DNA of 64,000 nt, from positions 29,974,877 to 30,038,876 of the forward strand of contig JAKSZU010000016.1 in NCBI GenBank assembly GCA_026018925.1, written 5' to 3'. Shown piece after piece: positions 55,170-64,000 of this stretch. How positions within the stretch are numbered: position 1 is the stretch's first letter; each line of letters begins with the position of its first letter. Made by a program: the position numbers and the translations under genes. Origin of the DNA: Tupaia tana (lineage: Eukaryota > Chordata > Mammalia > Scandentia > Tupaiidae). The notes beneath the pieces are model-generated. The model had not been told where the DNA came from, did not search any database, and saw nothing but the letters and a program-made list of their open reading frames with translations.

Positions 55170-55593
55170 CATGGATCAAATTTGTTCATCATGTCTTCAG
55201 ATCTTATATGTCATTACTAATGTTTTGCCATCTAGTTCTATCCATCATTTTGAGAGGTGTATTAATGTCTTCCACTTGCTGTTAGGGTCTGGAGTATTTT
55301 TTCTTTTGGTTATATCAACTTGGTTTTTCATCTATTGAGGTTGTTATTAAATGTGTATATATTCAAAATGGTGCATCACCTTAGTATTTTAATTCAATTT
55401 TATTATCCCTGTGTATAGTCCTCTTTATTTTTATTAATGAATGTTGCTTTAAAATCTATTGAATATATATTATAGTAACAGCAGCTATCATTGTTTTATG
55501 TTTGGTATATCCTTTACATCCTTTTATTTCAATCTTTGTGAGTTTATTTATTTGATGCATGTCCTTTAAAAATACATTATAGAAATCCATTCT
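55170..55593 (-). repeat. Old L1, ORF2 part 1 (minus)
   Basis: TTTTGAGAGGTGTATTAATG and GCTTTAAAATCTATTG are antisense ORF2 segments of L1M-class elements. Heavily mutated. Confidence 0.6.
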
Positions 55594-55865
55594 TTTTTTT
55601 TGAGGGTTTTGTTTGTTTGTTTGTTTGTTTGTTTTTGCTATAGGGCAATTGCACTCGCCAGAAAGACAGAGAGAGACACAGAGACAGAAGTGAGAAGTCA
55701 CCCCCCGGGGGGATGGCCACAATTACTTCTCCATTCTCCTCTCAGATCTTGGGCATGCGCGCACATGCGCCCAGCATGAGTTTAAACCACCAGATCTGGG
55801 ACTCAAACCACGGTCAACTATATGGGAGTCCAGCGACATAGCCATTATGCCAACTGCTGGTCCCC
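55594..55865 (-). mobile_element. SINE-A copy (minus), perfect 13-bp TSD
   Basis: AGAAATCCATTCT at 55581-55593 and 55866-55878. The tail contains (GTTT)6. CACCCCCCGGGGGGATGGCC body, head complement CAACTGCTGGTCCCC. Confidence 0.95.
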
Positions 55866-56840
55866 AGAAATCCATTCTGATCATCTTTATTAACTGGAGT
55901 ATTTGTACCACTTACATAAAATATTATTATGAATGTTTTTGTTATGATTCCAACCTCCTAGTTGCTTTTAATTCATCTCACTTGTCTCATTTACCTTTCT
56001 CTCTCCATTCTTTCTTATATTATTATTTCATTATTCTCTCCCTATAGCAATTACTATAAATTATTTTATATTTTTGTCATACCTTAGGATTATAATATGT
56101 TTTCTTTTTTAAGGTTTTTGCCAAAAGGCACTCAAGCTTGCTGTCCCACAATATGTATTCTTAATTGATTACAATATTTATATACTTTAATAGTAACATA
56201 ATTTCAGACACGTTGGGAGCCTTAGAACTCCAATTACATTGTCCCCTCAAATTTTCTGTCATAACTGTCATTTTTTTTCATCTTCTAAGACATAAGTAAT
56301 TTCACTTGAGAAATCCTCTTGTAGTCATGGCCTTAATTTATTTTTAAAATTGTTTCAACATACAAATATTTAGGTTTTAACACATGCATAAATCAATGTA
56401 AGCAATACTACACCAAGGATACAGAACCACTTCATAACAAAAAAACTCCCTCAATTTGCCTTTTGCATCACTCCTTCTCCTGAACTCAACCTTCAAAAAT
56501 CAATGATATTTTCTCTATCACCATAGCTTTAAAATCCATAAAATATTATTGCTATTACTGACATAGTCAGTATTTATTTATGTTTAACCACATACTGATG
56601 ATTTCCAATGCACTTAATTCTTTCTTGTATTTCCATTTTTCCACCTAGAATATCAGCCTTCTGCCTGAAGAACTGTTTTTAATATTTTGTCAATGCATAT
56701 ACTGCATATACAGATGGCTTTTTTCATTTTTAATTTGTATGAAAAAAATTGTTTCTCTGCTTTATTTGTTGTGTTTTGCCTTCATGTTTAAGGGATATTT
56801 TTTGCTAGGTACTGAATTAAAACATCATAGTCATTTACCT
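55866..56840 (-). repeat. Old L1, part 2 (minus)
   Basis: Continues antisense: GATCATCTTTATTAACTGG, later TCAGCCTTCTGCCTGAAG and TTTTGCCTTCATGTTTAAGG, which fall in the ORF1/inter-ORF area. Interrupted by a SINE scrap at 56106. Confidence 0.6.
56106..56146 (-). mobile_element. 5'-truncated SINE-A scrap (minus)
   Basis: Only AAGGTTTTTGCCAAAAGGC and ACTCAAGCTTGCT remain, the last 35 bases of SINE-A. ATAATATGTTTTCT/ACAATATGTATTCT flank it, so it is a genuine truncated insertion. Confidence 0.75.
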
Positions 56841-56844
56841 TTTT

Positions 56845-57107
56845 TTTTCTTTTTTTGTAACGTTTCTGTGATAGGGTGCATGACTCGCTGAAGAGAGAGA
56901 GAGAGAGAGACAGTGAGAGGGAAAGTGAGAAAACAGTCCCCAGGGGGTGACCTTGCTGCAATCTCTTCTCCTCCATTATCCTCCTGGGATTTTGTGCATG
57001 CACTCACCTGTCCCCAGTGTGCTTTTCAAGCTGCTGCATCCGGGATTCAAACTGTAGTTCACCATGTGGGAGTCCAACACCTTAACCACTATGCCATCTG
57101 CTCTTAC
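56845..57107 (-). mobile_element. SINE-A copy (minus)
   Basis: CTGTGATAGGGTGCATGACTC tail, CCCAGGGGGTGACC body, head end worn to CCATCTGCTCTTACC. A (GA)n run replaces part of the body. Confidence 0.85.
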
Positions 57108-57227
57108 CCAGTCATTTTCTCTTAGCACTTTAAAGATATCATTTTCTTATCTGTTGCTTTTCATTCCTTTGGTTGAATAATTAGATGTCAGTCTACATGT
57201 TGCCCCTTTGAAAGTAATGTGTCCTTT
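57108..57227 (-). repeat. Old L1, part 3 (minus)
   Basis: TAGCACTTTAAAGATATCATT and GTAATGTGTCC are antisense ORF1-region text, continuing from 56840. Confidence 0.55.
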
Positions 57228-57468
57228 TTTTTCCCCCAAGTAAACACATGTTTTGCTAAAGGAAAAAAACCAATGCCTTTAGAGACAATGTGGCACAGAG
57301 AAGGAGAGAGAGGGAGAAAGGAGTACCCCCAAGAGAGATTTCAGGCCAAGATCCACTCCAAGTCTCAGCTAGTCCTGTCCAGGTATGCTCAGGGTGGTCC
57401 TGGAGTGTGAACCCAGGACTTTCCTCATGTGGATTCAGTTGCATTACCATTGGGCCACCACCTCACCT
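57228..57468 (-). mobile_element. SINE-C copy (minus)
   Basis: T/C-rich tail, GGAGTGTGAACCCAGGAC (B-box complement) and the head complement CATTGGGCCACCACCTC. Old tRNA-like family. Confidence 0.6.
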
Positions 57469-57600
57469 CATAGTCCCTTTTAACTTTGGCTGCTTTTACC
57501 ATTTCTCGTAGAGACTGGCTTTCATAAAGTTCACTAAGATGTGTATAGAGATGGAGATAGTGTTCTTTTCTACATTCCCCTTCTTTTGTGCTCTTGGTGT
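57469..57600 (-). repeat. Old L1, part 4 (minus)
   Basis: CTGGCTTTCATAAAGTTCAC and TAAGATGTGTATAG continue the antisense L1. Confidence 0.45.
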
Positions 57601-57639
57601 GTATAGGTATATATCATCAAGCAAATATATAACTATATA

Positions 57640-57691
<52 letters not shown>

Positions 57692-57756
57692 TATATATAT
57701 AACTATATACATAAAACTATATATATAACTATATATGTAAAACTACATATATATAA
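57601..57756. repeat. AT microsatellite/minisatellite
   Basis: (TA)n core at about 57638-57686 flanked by repeated TAAAACTATATATAACTATA-type units. Self-complementary, so cruciform-prone. Confidence 0.9.
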
Positions 57757-57759
57757 AAC

Positions 57760-58013
57760 ATTTTTCCTTTTCTTTTGCTATAGGGCATGTGTGCTTTCCA
57801 GAGAGAGAGAGAGAGAGACAGAAAGAAAAAGTGGTAAAGAACCCTTCAGGGGGAATGACCACACTGCAATTCCTTCTCCTCCATTCTACTCTAAGGATTT
57901 TGTACACATGTACACATGTGCCCAGCATGTTTTCTAAGCCTCTAGGTCTAAGACTCAAACTGCAGTTGGCCATGTGGGATCTAAGCACTTTGTCTACCCA
58001 TACCACATGCTGG
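57760..58013 (-). mobile_element. SINE-A copy (minus)
   Basis: TTTTGCTATAGGGCATGTGTG tail, GAATGACCACACTGCAATTC, head complement CCACATGCTGGCCC. Diverged. Confidence 0.85.
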
Positions 58014-58121
58014 CCCTCTATTATAATTTTAAATGGACTATCTTCAGTACACTAGTTCTCTCCTGGGTGTTACCTGCTTTAAAGCAATGATTTAGCTTTT
58101 CCTTTCAATATATTGTATTTT

Positions 58122-58385
58122 TTTTTTTGAGAGGTTTTTGCTATAGGGTGTGTGCACTCACCAGAAAGACAGAGAGACAGAGAGATAGAAAGTGAGAAAT
58201 CACGCCCCCCCCCCCCGGGGGGGGGATGGCCACACCACAATCCCTTCTCCTCCATTCTCCTCTCGGGATCTTGGGCACACACACACACGCGCCCGGGATG
58301 AGTTTAAGCCACCAAGTCCGGGACTCGAATCATGGTCAGCTACATGGGAGTTCAGCGACATAGCCATTATGCTAACTGCTGTTCC
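58122..58385 (-). mobile_element. SINE-A copy (minus), 16-bp TSD
   Basis: AATATATTGTATTTTT on both sides (58106 and 58386). GAGAGGTTTTTGCTATAGGG, C-run then G-run at 58204-58225, head complement GCTAACTGCTGTTCCC. Confidence 0.95.
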
Positions 58386-59100
58386 CAATATATTGTATTT
58401 TTAATTTCAAACTTTTTGTTTTTAATTAATTAACTGATATTCCTGTTCTCTAGAGAAATTCTCTATCTTTTCAATTTGTGTGTTTGAATCATTTGTGCAT
58501 TTGTTTGCCTTATCTGATCTTTCTTTTGTTCCTGGTGCTTGGTATGTCAGATAATTTTTGTATGACAGAGATCATGCTTGATAATTTGTAGGACATTTAG
58601 ATAATTTTACCTTGCTTCATATAGAGCTTATTTTAACATGTGATAGCATGTAGATTCAGGACTATCACTTTAATATCTTCAGGGAGTAAGCTGACTCAGG
58701 ATCAGATCGTGCTTTTGGAAAACTGATTCATCTCCATTTTCAGGGTACAGCTCTCTAAGAGGCTCCAATGAGGGCCTGGCATGATTATTAGGCCCCTCTC
58801 CAGGTTCTAATAGCAGCTTTTGATTTCATTTTTTCTGTCTCCATTATACTGTAAAACCATAAAAATCTGTAATTTGATCTCTGCTGTTTTCATGTTTAGC
58901 TTATTCTGCTACCTTGTGCATCTTAGGAATATGACAAATTCCTTGTACAGAAATTTATCTTATATAAAAATCACTTTTTTTTAACTTCCTGTCTCACCAG
59001 AATATTGGTGTCTCAAGTCTTAAATGCCCTAGCATTAATTAACTTTAAAATTGTCTTTTTACCTCAAGATGATCAAAAATACTGCTGAACCTGTGCTTCT
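58386..59100 (-). repeat. Old L1, 5' part (minus)
   Basis: CTTGGTATGTCAGATAATTTT and TTTTACCTTGCTTCATATAG resemble the antisense 5' end of L1M elements. The boundary is indistinct. Confidence 0.45.
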
Positions 59101-59254
59101 TTAGACCATTCAGCTGATATTTAAATTCTGGTTTCTAGCCGCCTATGTCCTCACTAAAGATCAGCCAGTGTTTTTAGAGATTATGTAGCATTAAGAATCT
59201 AGGCTTCCATTCTTCAGTTTTCTAATACACTGGTCTAAAACTAGTATTTCTAGG

Positions 59255-59397
59255 ATAGTTAGCCATGCAACCTAGTGGATAAAGAAGCCAAATTCCACAT
59301 GGCCAACCACATGGTTCAAATCCTGTTCCCAGTGACCTGAAGAACACACCAAGCACATGCACATATATGCCCCAAATCCCAACTAGATAAAGAAATA
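59255..59397 (+). mobile_element. SINE-A-like copy, 5' half, split by SINE-B
   Basis: TAGTTAGCCATGCAACCTAGTGG head, TGGTTCAAATCCTG B box, CATATATGCCCCAAATCCC; continues after the insert at 59585. Confidence 0.8.
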
Positions 59398-59584
59398 GGG
59401 GCCAGCAGGTGGTGTGTTGGTTAAGGACACTGGACTCCCACATGAATGACCACAGTTCGAGTCCTGGACTTGGCTATTTGCTTTCTTGCTTTCTCTTTCC
59501 ATCTCCTTCTCTTTCAACCTCTCTCTCTCTCTCTCTCTGGTCAAATTAAAATAAATAAAGTTAAATAAAATAATTCTTTAAAAA
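59398..59584 (+). mobile_element. SINE-B copy inside another SINE
   Basis: GGGGCCAGCAGGTGGTGTG head, GTTCGAGTCCTGG B box, end GGTCAAATTAAAATAAATAA. ATAAAGAAATA at 59387 and 59585 is the TSD. Confidence 0.94.
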
Positions 59585-59735
59585 ATAAAGAAATACAGGA
59601 GAAGGGACTGTGGCATAGCTATACTCCATTGAGGGATGATTTTTCCCTCCCTCCCTCCTTCTCTCTCTCTCTCTCTGGCTCTGTGCCTCTCCAGTGAGTG
59701 CACACATGCTCTAGCAAGTAAATAAATTCATATTT
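59585..59735 (+). mobile_element. SINE-A-like copy, 3' half
   Basis: Resumes with AGGAGAAGGGACTGTGGCAT, ACTCCATTGAGGGATG, CT stretch, ACATGCTCTAGCAAGTAAAT. Confidence 0.8.
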
Positions 59736-59949
59736 CTGGGATTTTCTATGTCTCACTTAGTTTTTGTGTCTATTATGGGCCAAGTGTAGTAGGAGACTTT
59801 ATTAAAAGTTCCAAAAAGTGAGCAGCAGGTCTTCAGCTTTTTACTTGCAGCCCCTTAACTCTTGGTACCTTAATAAATCTTCGGGTAAGTTCACTTTTAT
59901 TTTTTTGGCATGTCGTTTGTTTTTATTATGTCTTACATGTATGCATTTT

Positions 59950-60212
59950 AAAATTTTATTCTTCTCCTATGAGTGAGACACACACACACAAATATACACA
60001 CATGCATGCACATGCACATATGCAAGAAGATACCTCTAATAGGGTCTCCATGCCATGATCTACCCCCAGCCTCAGCCAGCCCAGATGATGGGTATGCACA
60101 TGCCCAGCATGTTCAGGGAGACCTCCATATGTGAACACAGAACCTTCCCATGTGAGTCAGCCTAGCAAGGCATCATGTTATTGCTGTGCCACTGTCCAGA
60201 CCCCTAACATTT
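59950..60212 (-). mobile_element. SINE-C copy (minus)
   Basis: A CA-rich stretch, GTATGCACATGCCCAGCATG, ATATGTGAACACAGAACC, and the head complement GCTGTGCCACTGTCCAG. Old. Confidence 0.6.
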
Positions 60213-62335
60213 TTCATTTTCATTTTATTTCATGTTTTCTGTCTTACTTGAACTATGACTTGTTCATAAGATATGACACTATAATTGAAAGCTGGAGTCT
60301 TGCCTGCACTGTAAAAGGGACTGTCAATATGGAGCCCTAAATTTTTGTCTAATAATGTACATATAAATCAATGGGACACATTAAATCTAAGAAATATAAA
60401 TTAGATTGTGACATTGAAAAGATTAAAGAAAGGCGATCCGACAGCTTTTCTGAAAGGCCACTCATTAGTTACTGCTACTCAAAAACAACCAACTCATTCC
60501 TAGGAAGTCTAAGGTCTTTTAGTGTTTACCTCCTTCATTGACAATGAAAGTTATCCCCAAATTGTAAGGTACTTGTATGTGCTCATGTTACCTTGAGTCA
60601 GTTTCTATTGCTGACATCTAAGGAACCTAACCAATTCACTCACATATATCTTATGGATAATTTTTATTTCTCTACAAAACTATGAGACTATAAAGTAAGA
60701 ACACATTTTCTATTTCTCTGCCTATAAGACATATCTGAAACCTGAAGAGTGTTTCTACTAATGATGTACTGAATTGAATTACATTATATGTATTATTTCA
60801 GATTCTGAAATGAAAATAATATTAATAAAATACCTTCAAAGTAAATCAAAACTGAAATTTAGAAATGCTGATAATTTAAACCATGAAAACAAATACTCTG
60901 ATGTTATTCAGAGTAAATCAAAGGTAACATACAGAGAAGTCAATAATGTAAACCATGAAAACAAAAGAACAAATCAAAGAAATTGATTTAATGTGCTCAT
61001 TTATAAACACGACTATGGTTCATTCTAAAATATAACCTTTCTAATAGTAGTCAGATCTAACCATAGTATGAAGAACATTCAAAAAAGTCAATCAATATTC
61101 AAAATTATAGTTTTACAAGAAAGCATGAATAAAACCGCAAAAGTAGAATGACCATTTTTCCTTTGAGAATTAAAAACTTGGAATTAAAAAAATGGTTTGT
61201 AATGCTGTGTATATTTCACACACACAGAACTAGAATAGTCTGCTGAAATAAAAGTAGAGATTTCTATAAACATAATAGGTTGTATTAAGCCAGCCATTAT
61301 GCCGGGTACGATTTCCATTTAATGTCAGAAATTGGCTTTTGAAGACGGCACTCTAAAAATCAAAGCTTTCAATTTTTGCAGCTTCTAAATTGATTAAAGT
61401 ACAAAAAGAAGTAAGTGTTAAAGAAACATTTTGAGAATATAGTCATTCAAATCCATTTTGGGGGGATGGGGGCAAGGAGTGCTTTGTTTTTATTACATAA
61501 GTAAAGGAGAAAGAATGATGGAGACCAGTAATAAAAAGATAACTATGACAGAGAAGGAAAGGAATTCACCTCAGAGCTCTCTAGCCCTTCACTATTAGAA
61601 TATAAATGCTACATCTTGAAATAAACTAGAAAATGAAGGAATATCTCTTTCTCTTTAAAGTGCCAGATCAGAAGAGGTGAGCTTTTCTCTGAGAATCCGG
61701 AGAGCTGCCTTCTGAGGTTTCTGTGATCAAAAATGGGAAAAGCACTGATGTGGAAAGACTGATATTTGAATCTCACAAAACTGGTTTTCAGCACTGGCAC
61801 TGTTAACAGGAAGGATGTCAGAGCCCAGGCACCATCTGACAGAGTCACACAGCAAATTTGTGCATGGGTAGCTGGGGAAAGCTAATTTCAAACTGACAGA
61901 GAAACTCTACTCAGTAGTACTTCTAGTACAGGAATATACTTTATTCATGGAAATTTTGTTTTATTAAAGCAATAAAGACCATTATTATTTCTGGCAAACA
62001 GAGGCATGACAAAAAGTAATACTTAGGGATTAAGACAGTGCTTCCATGAAGACTTCTTCTCCTGTTTGTATTGTCATTCTTAAAGAAAATTTATTGGTGG
62101 TATAAAATCTACTTTATCCAGCTGTGTCAATGATGTAAAGAAAACAGGAACATAAAATAAGAAAATAGGGCAGAAAATTCACAAAGCCCTTTCTCTGCTA
62201 CTATGATCTAGATTTAACACATCTCTGGGACTTTCATAATATCATTGGATTGTGGTCACCCCAATTTCTGATAGGATTTTATTGAAATGACTTTTGTCTA
62301 TGCATCCTATTTTTCATTTTAAAAAATTTCTTAAT
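60213..62335. other. Repeat-poor interval
   Basis: Two kilobases without SINEs or clear L1. It contains a 72-bp tandem duplication (60841-60984). No exon identified. Possible unique or regulatory DNA. Confidence 0.35.
60841..60984 (+). repeat. Two-unit 72-bp tandem duplication, open in frame
   Basis: GTAAATCAAA recurs at 60841 and 60913, and AAACCATGAAAACAAA recurs near the end of both units. The 70-codon frame at 60774-60986 reads through both units with a 24-residue period (QSKSK...NHENK). No homologue recognised. Confidence 0.7.
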
Positions 62336-62336
62336 G

Positions 62337-62550
62337 GGCTGGCCCCATAGCCTTGTAGTTGGTTAAGGGAGCCAGATCCTACATGGCTGACTAGGGTTCA
62401 AATTTAGACTCTAGTAGTTTGAAAAACATGCTGGGCACATGTGTATACATGCCCCAAGTCTCCATGGGATGGAGAGATGGAGAGGGTATTGTAGTGTGAC
62501 CACACGCCATTAAGAGAGGCTCTCTCCCTCTTCCTCTCTCTCTCTCCCTC
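62337..62550 (+). mobile_element. SINE-C copy, 5' part, split by SINE-B
   Basis: GGGCTGGCCCCATAGCCTTG head, GGGTTCAAATTTAG B box, ACATGCCCCAAGTCTCCATGG; CT-rich end then an antisense SINE-B. Same subfamily as 46941. Confidence 0.8.
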
Positions 62551-62613
62551 TTTTTTTTTTTAAAGAAATATTTATATTTATTTTCTTATTTTAATTTGAC
62601 CAGAGAGGGACAT

Positions 62614-62656
<43 letters not shown>

Positions 62657-62747
62657 GTGAGAAAGCAAGCCACCAGGTCCGGGACTCAAGTTGTGGTCAG
62701 CTATGTGGGAGTCTGACACCCTTAACCACCATGCTACTTGCCAGCCC
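62551..62747 (-). mobile_element. SINE-B copy (minus) inside SINE-C
   Basis: Poly(T), TTTTAATTTGACCAGAGAGG, (CA)n/(GA)n, GCCACCAGGTCCGGGACTC, head complement CTACTTGCCAGCCCC. Target lies within the host's CT stretch. Confidence 0.9.
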
Positions 62748-62815
62748 CTCTCTCTCTTCCTCTCTTTATCTCTCTCTCTGAAGAACACATGTACCCTCTC
62801 ATAAAAACAAACTAA
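62748..62815 (+). mobile_element. SINE-C copy, 3' part
   Basis: Resumes CT-rich and ends GAAGAACACATGTACCCTC, TCATAAAAACAAAC. Confidence 0.7.
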
Positions 62816-62897
62816 AAAAGCCCAGAAATCTTAATAATAAATACGCAGTGTAAATGTCATGCTTAATAAGTATTTATCAAATTAAGTAAACATTCTA

Positions 62898-62985
62898 GGG
62901 ACCAGCAGATGACATAATGGTCACGTCACTGGCCCCTATGTAGCCAAAGTGGTTTGAGTCCCAGACCTGGCAACCTAAATCTCAC

Positions 62986-63022
<37 letters not shown>

Positions 63023-63166
63023 ACGCGTGCGCGCGCTTAAAATCCTGAGAAAGACTGGAGGAGAATGGATTACGGTGTGGCCATCCCCCTCCTAGGGGGT
63101 GATTTCTTGCTTTCTGTCTGTCTCTTTGGTGAGCACACATGCACTACAGCAAAAATCTCTCTTAAA
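62898..63166 (+). mobile_element. SINE-A copy with alternating purine-pyrimidine tract
   Basis: GGGACCAGCAGATGACATAATGG head, CATCCCCCTCCTAGGGGG, ACTACAGCAAAAATCTCTC. A (TG)n-GCACGCGTGCGCGCGC tract at 62988-63036 replaces the usual GTGTGCGTGC. AGTAAACATT flanks it. Confidence 0.93.
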
Positions 63167-63169
63167 AAA

Positions 63170-63590
63170 AGTAAACATTGTAGGCCAAATTTATCTTTAT
63201 ACCAATAGAGTGGCATAAACTAGACAAAGTCCACAATTATCAATTGATAGATGAATTAGGAACATCATTTACCAGGTGTCACTTTCACATTGAACAATTT
63301 ACTTAATTTTTCTCGATTTCAGTTTTATGATTTATAAAGTCCTACACGATTTTTCTACAAAATTACAATGTATCTATGAAAAAACTTCCAGAGAGCCAAA
63401 CTCATTATATGGATCATTATTATTATTTTATTGTTATTATTATTATTTGAAAATGATTAATCACTTTTCATCTCTTAGATTTGTGAAACTGCTTTATCTT
63501 TTCATTCAATGTTTTAACAAATGATAAATCACAGGAAGATGTATTTCAAAGCAAATCATATGTCAATTACAAATAGCACTTTGTGTTTTA
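63170..63590. other. Unassigned AT-rich sequence
   Basis: An ATT-repeat patch at about 63415-63448. No repeat family or gene recognised. Confidence 0.35.
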
Positions 63591-63603
63591 AAATGTATTT
63601 ATT

Positions 63604-63796
63604 GGGGGCTGGTAAGTGGCGTGGTGATGAAGGGCACTGAACTCCCACATGGCCAACTGTGGTTCTAGTCCCAGACCCGGCAGCTTGCTTTCTCGCTCCA
63701 CCCCCAACCCACTCCATCCATCCCCATGCACACACTATGTCCTTCTCTGGTCAAATTTTTTAGAAAATGAATAAAGTTAAATAAAATAATTATTTT
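63604..63796 (+). mobile_element. SINE-B copy, perfect TSD
   Basis: GGGGGCTGGTAAGTGGCGTGG head, GGCAGCTTGCTTTCTC, end GGTCAAATTTTTTAG. AAAATGTATTTATT at 63590 and 63798. Confidence 0.9.
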
Positions 63797-63811
63797 TAAA
63801 ATGTATTTATT

Positions 63812-64000
63812 TATTGCCATAGGGCATGTGCACTTAACAGAGGGAAAGAGAAAGAGAGAAAAAGCACCTTCCAATGGGCATGATCATGCTGCAATATTTT
63901 TTCCTCCATTTCTCCATCCTGTCTATGTCCTAGGCAAACACAAAAACTCACAGGGCATGTTTTTCAAGCTGTGGGGACTAGAATTTGAACCACAACCGAC
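63812..64000 (-). mobile_element. SINE-A copy (minus), cut by window end
   Basis: TTGCCATAGGGCATGTGCAC tail, GGGCATGATCATGCTGCAA, up to GAATTTGAACCACAACCGAC (B-box region). The head lies beyond the window. Confidence 0.85.

Noticed and set aside
56106..56146. Independent short motif shared with SINEs
   Set aside because: Explained as a 5'-truncated SINE-A because near-matching TSDs flank it.

Overview
This is an AT-rich piece of non-coding DNA from a placental mammal. I found no exon of a cellular gene, CpG island, intact tRNA/rRNA gene or CRISPR array. The evidence for a mammal is three L1 ORF2 3' ends, several older mammalian L1 fragments, a MER1-like hAT element, Tigger-type fossils, mariner MITEs and dozens of tRNA-like SINEs. 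The order is undetermined. I see no Alu, rodent B1/B2 or rabbit C repeats, and I cannot match the dominant SINEs to a family I can name with confidence.

Three SINE groups are recognisable. SINE-A (about 40 copies, 240-290 bp) has a tRNA-like head with Pol III A and B boxes, a body with a CpG-rich stretch, a CT-rich stretch, and a 3' end near CCTATAGCAAAAACCTCTCC plus poly(A). SINE-B (about 15 copies, 150-200 bp) has a similar head but jumps from the head directly to the CT stretch and ends in GGTCAAATT(AAAATAAATAAAG). SINE-C is a mixed set of older copies with other heads. Many copies keep clear target-site duplications (TSDs).

Layout. 1-5540: an old plus-strand L1 carrying a second L1 3' end and about ten SINEs. 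5640-15420: SINEs, an LTR-like stretch (8036-9190) and a repeat-poor interval (10991-13003). 15480-17600: old minus-strand L1, then a retroposed mRNA tail. 19757-21177: young-looking minus-strand L1. 26550-32600: mariner MITEs split by SINEs, a hAT element, and a SINE split by an L1. 33220-36530: ancient repeats and Tigger-type fossils. 38000-48000: SINEs, MITEs and a 5'-inverted L1. 49040-54000: decayed endogenous-retrovirus-like sequence on the minus strand holding an L1 that itself holds a SINE. 55170-59100: another old minus-strand L1 riddled with SINEs. 59250-64000: SINE-in-SINE nests and a repeat-poor stretch with an in-frame 72-bp duplication.

There is no gene network to describe. The content is a layered record of retrotransposition, with L1 the probable source of enzyme for the SINEs. 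The most interesting items are the SINE families themselves, two L1 subfamilies with unrelated 3' UTRs, re-used insertion sites, a microsatellite grown inside a MITE arm, and the repeat-poor intervals that could be regulatory.
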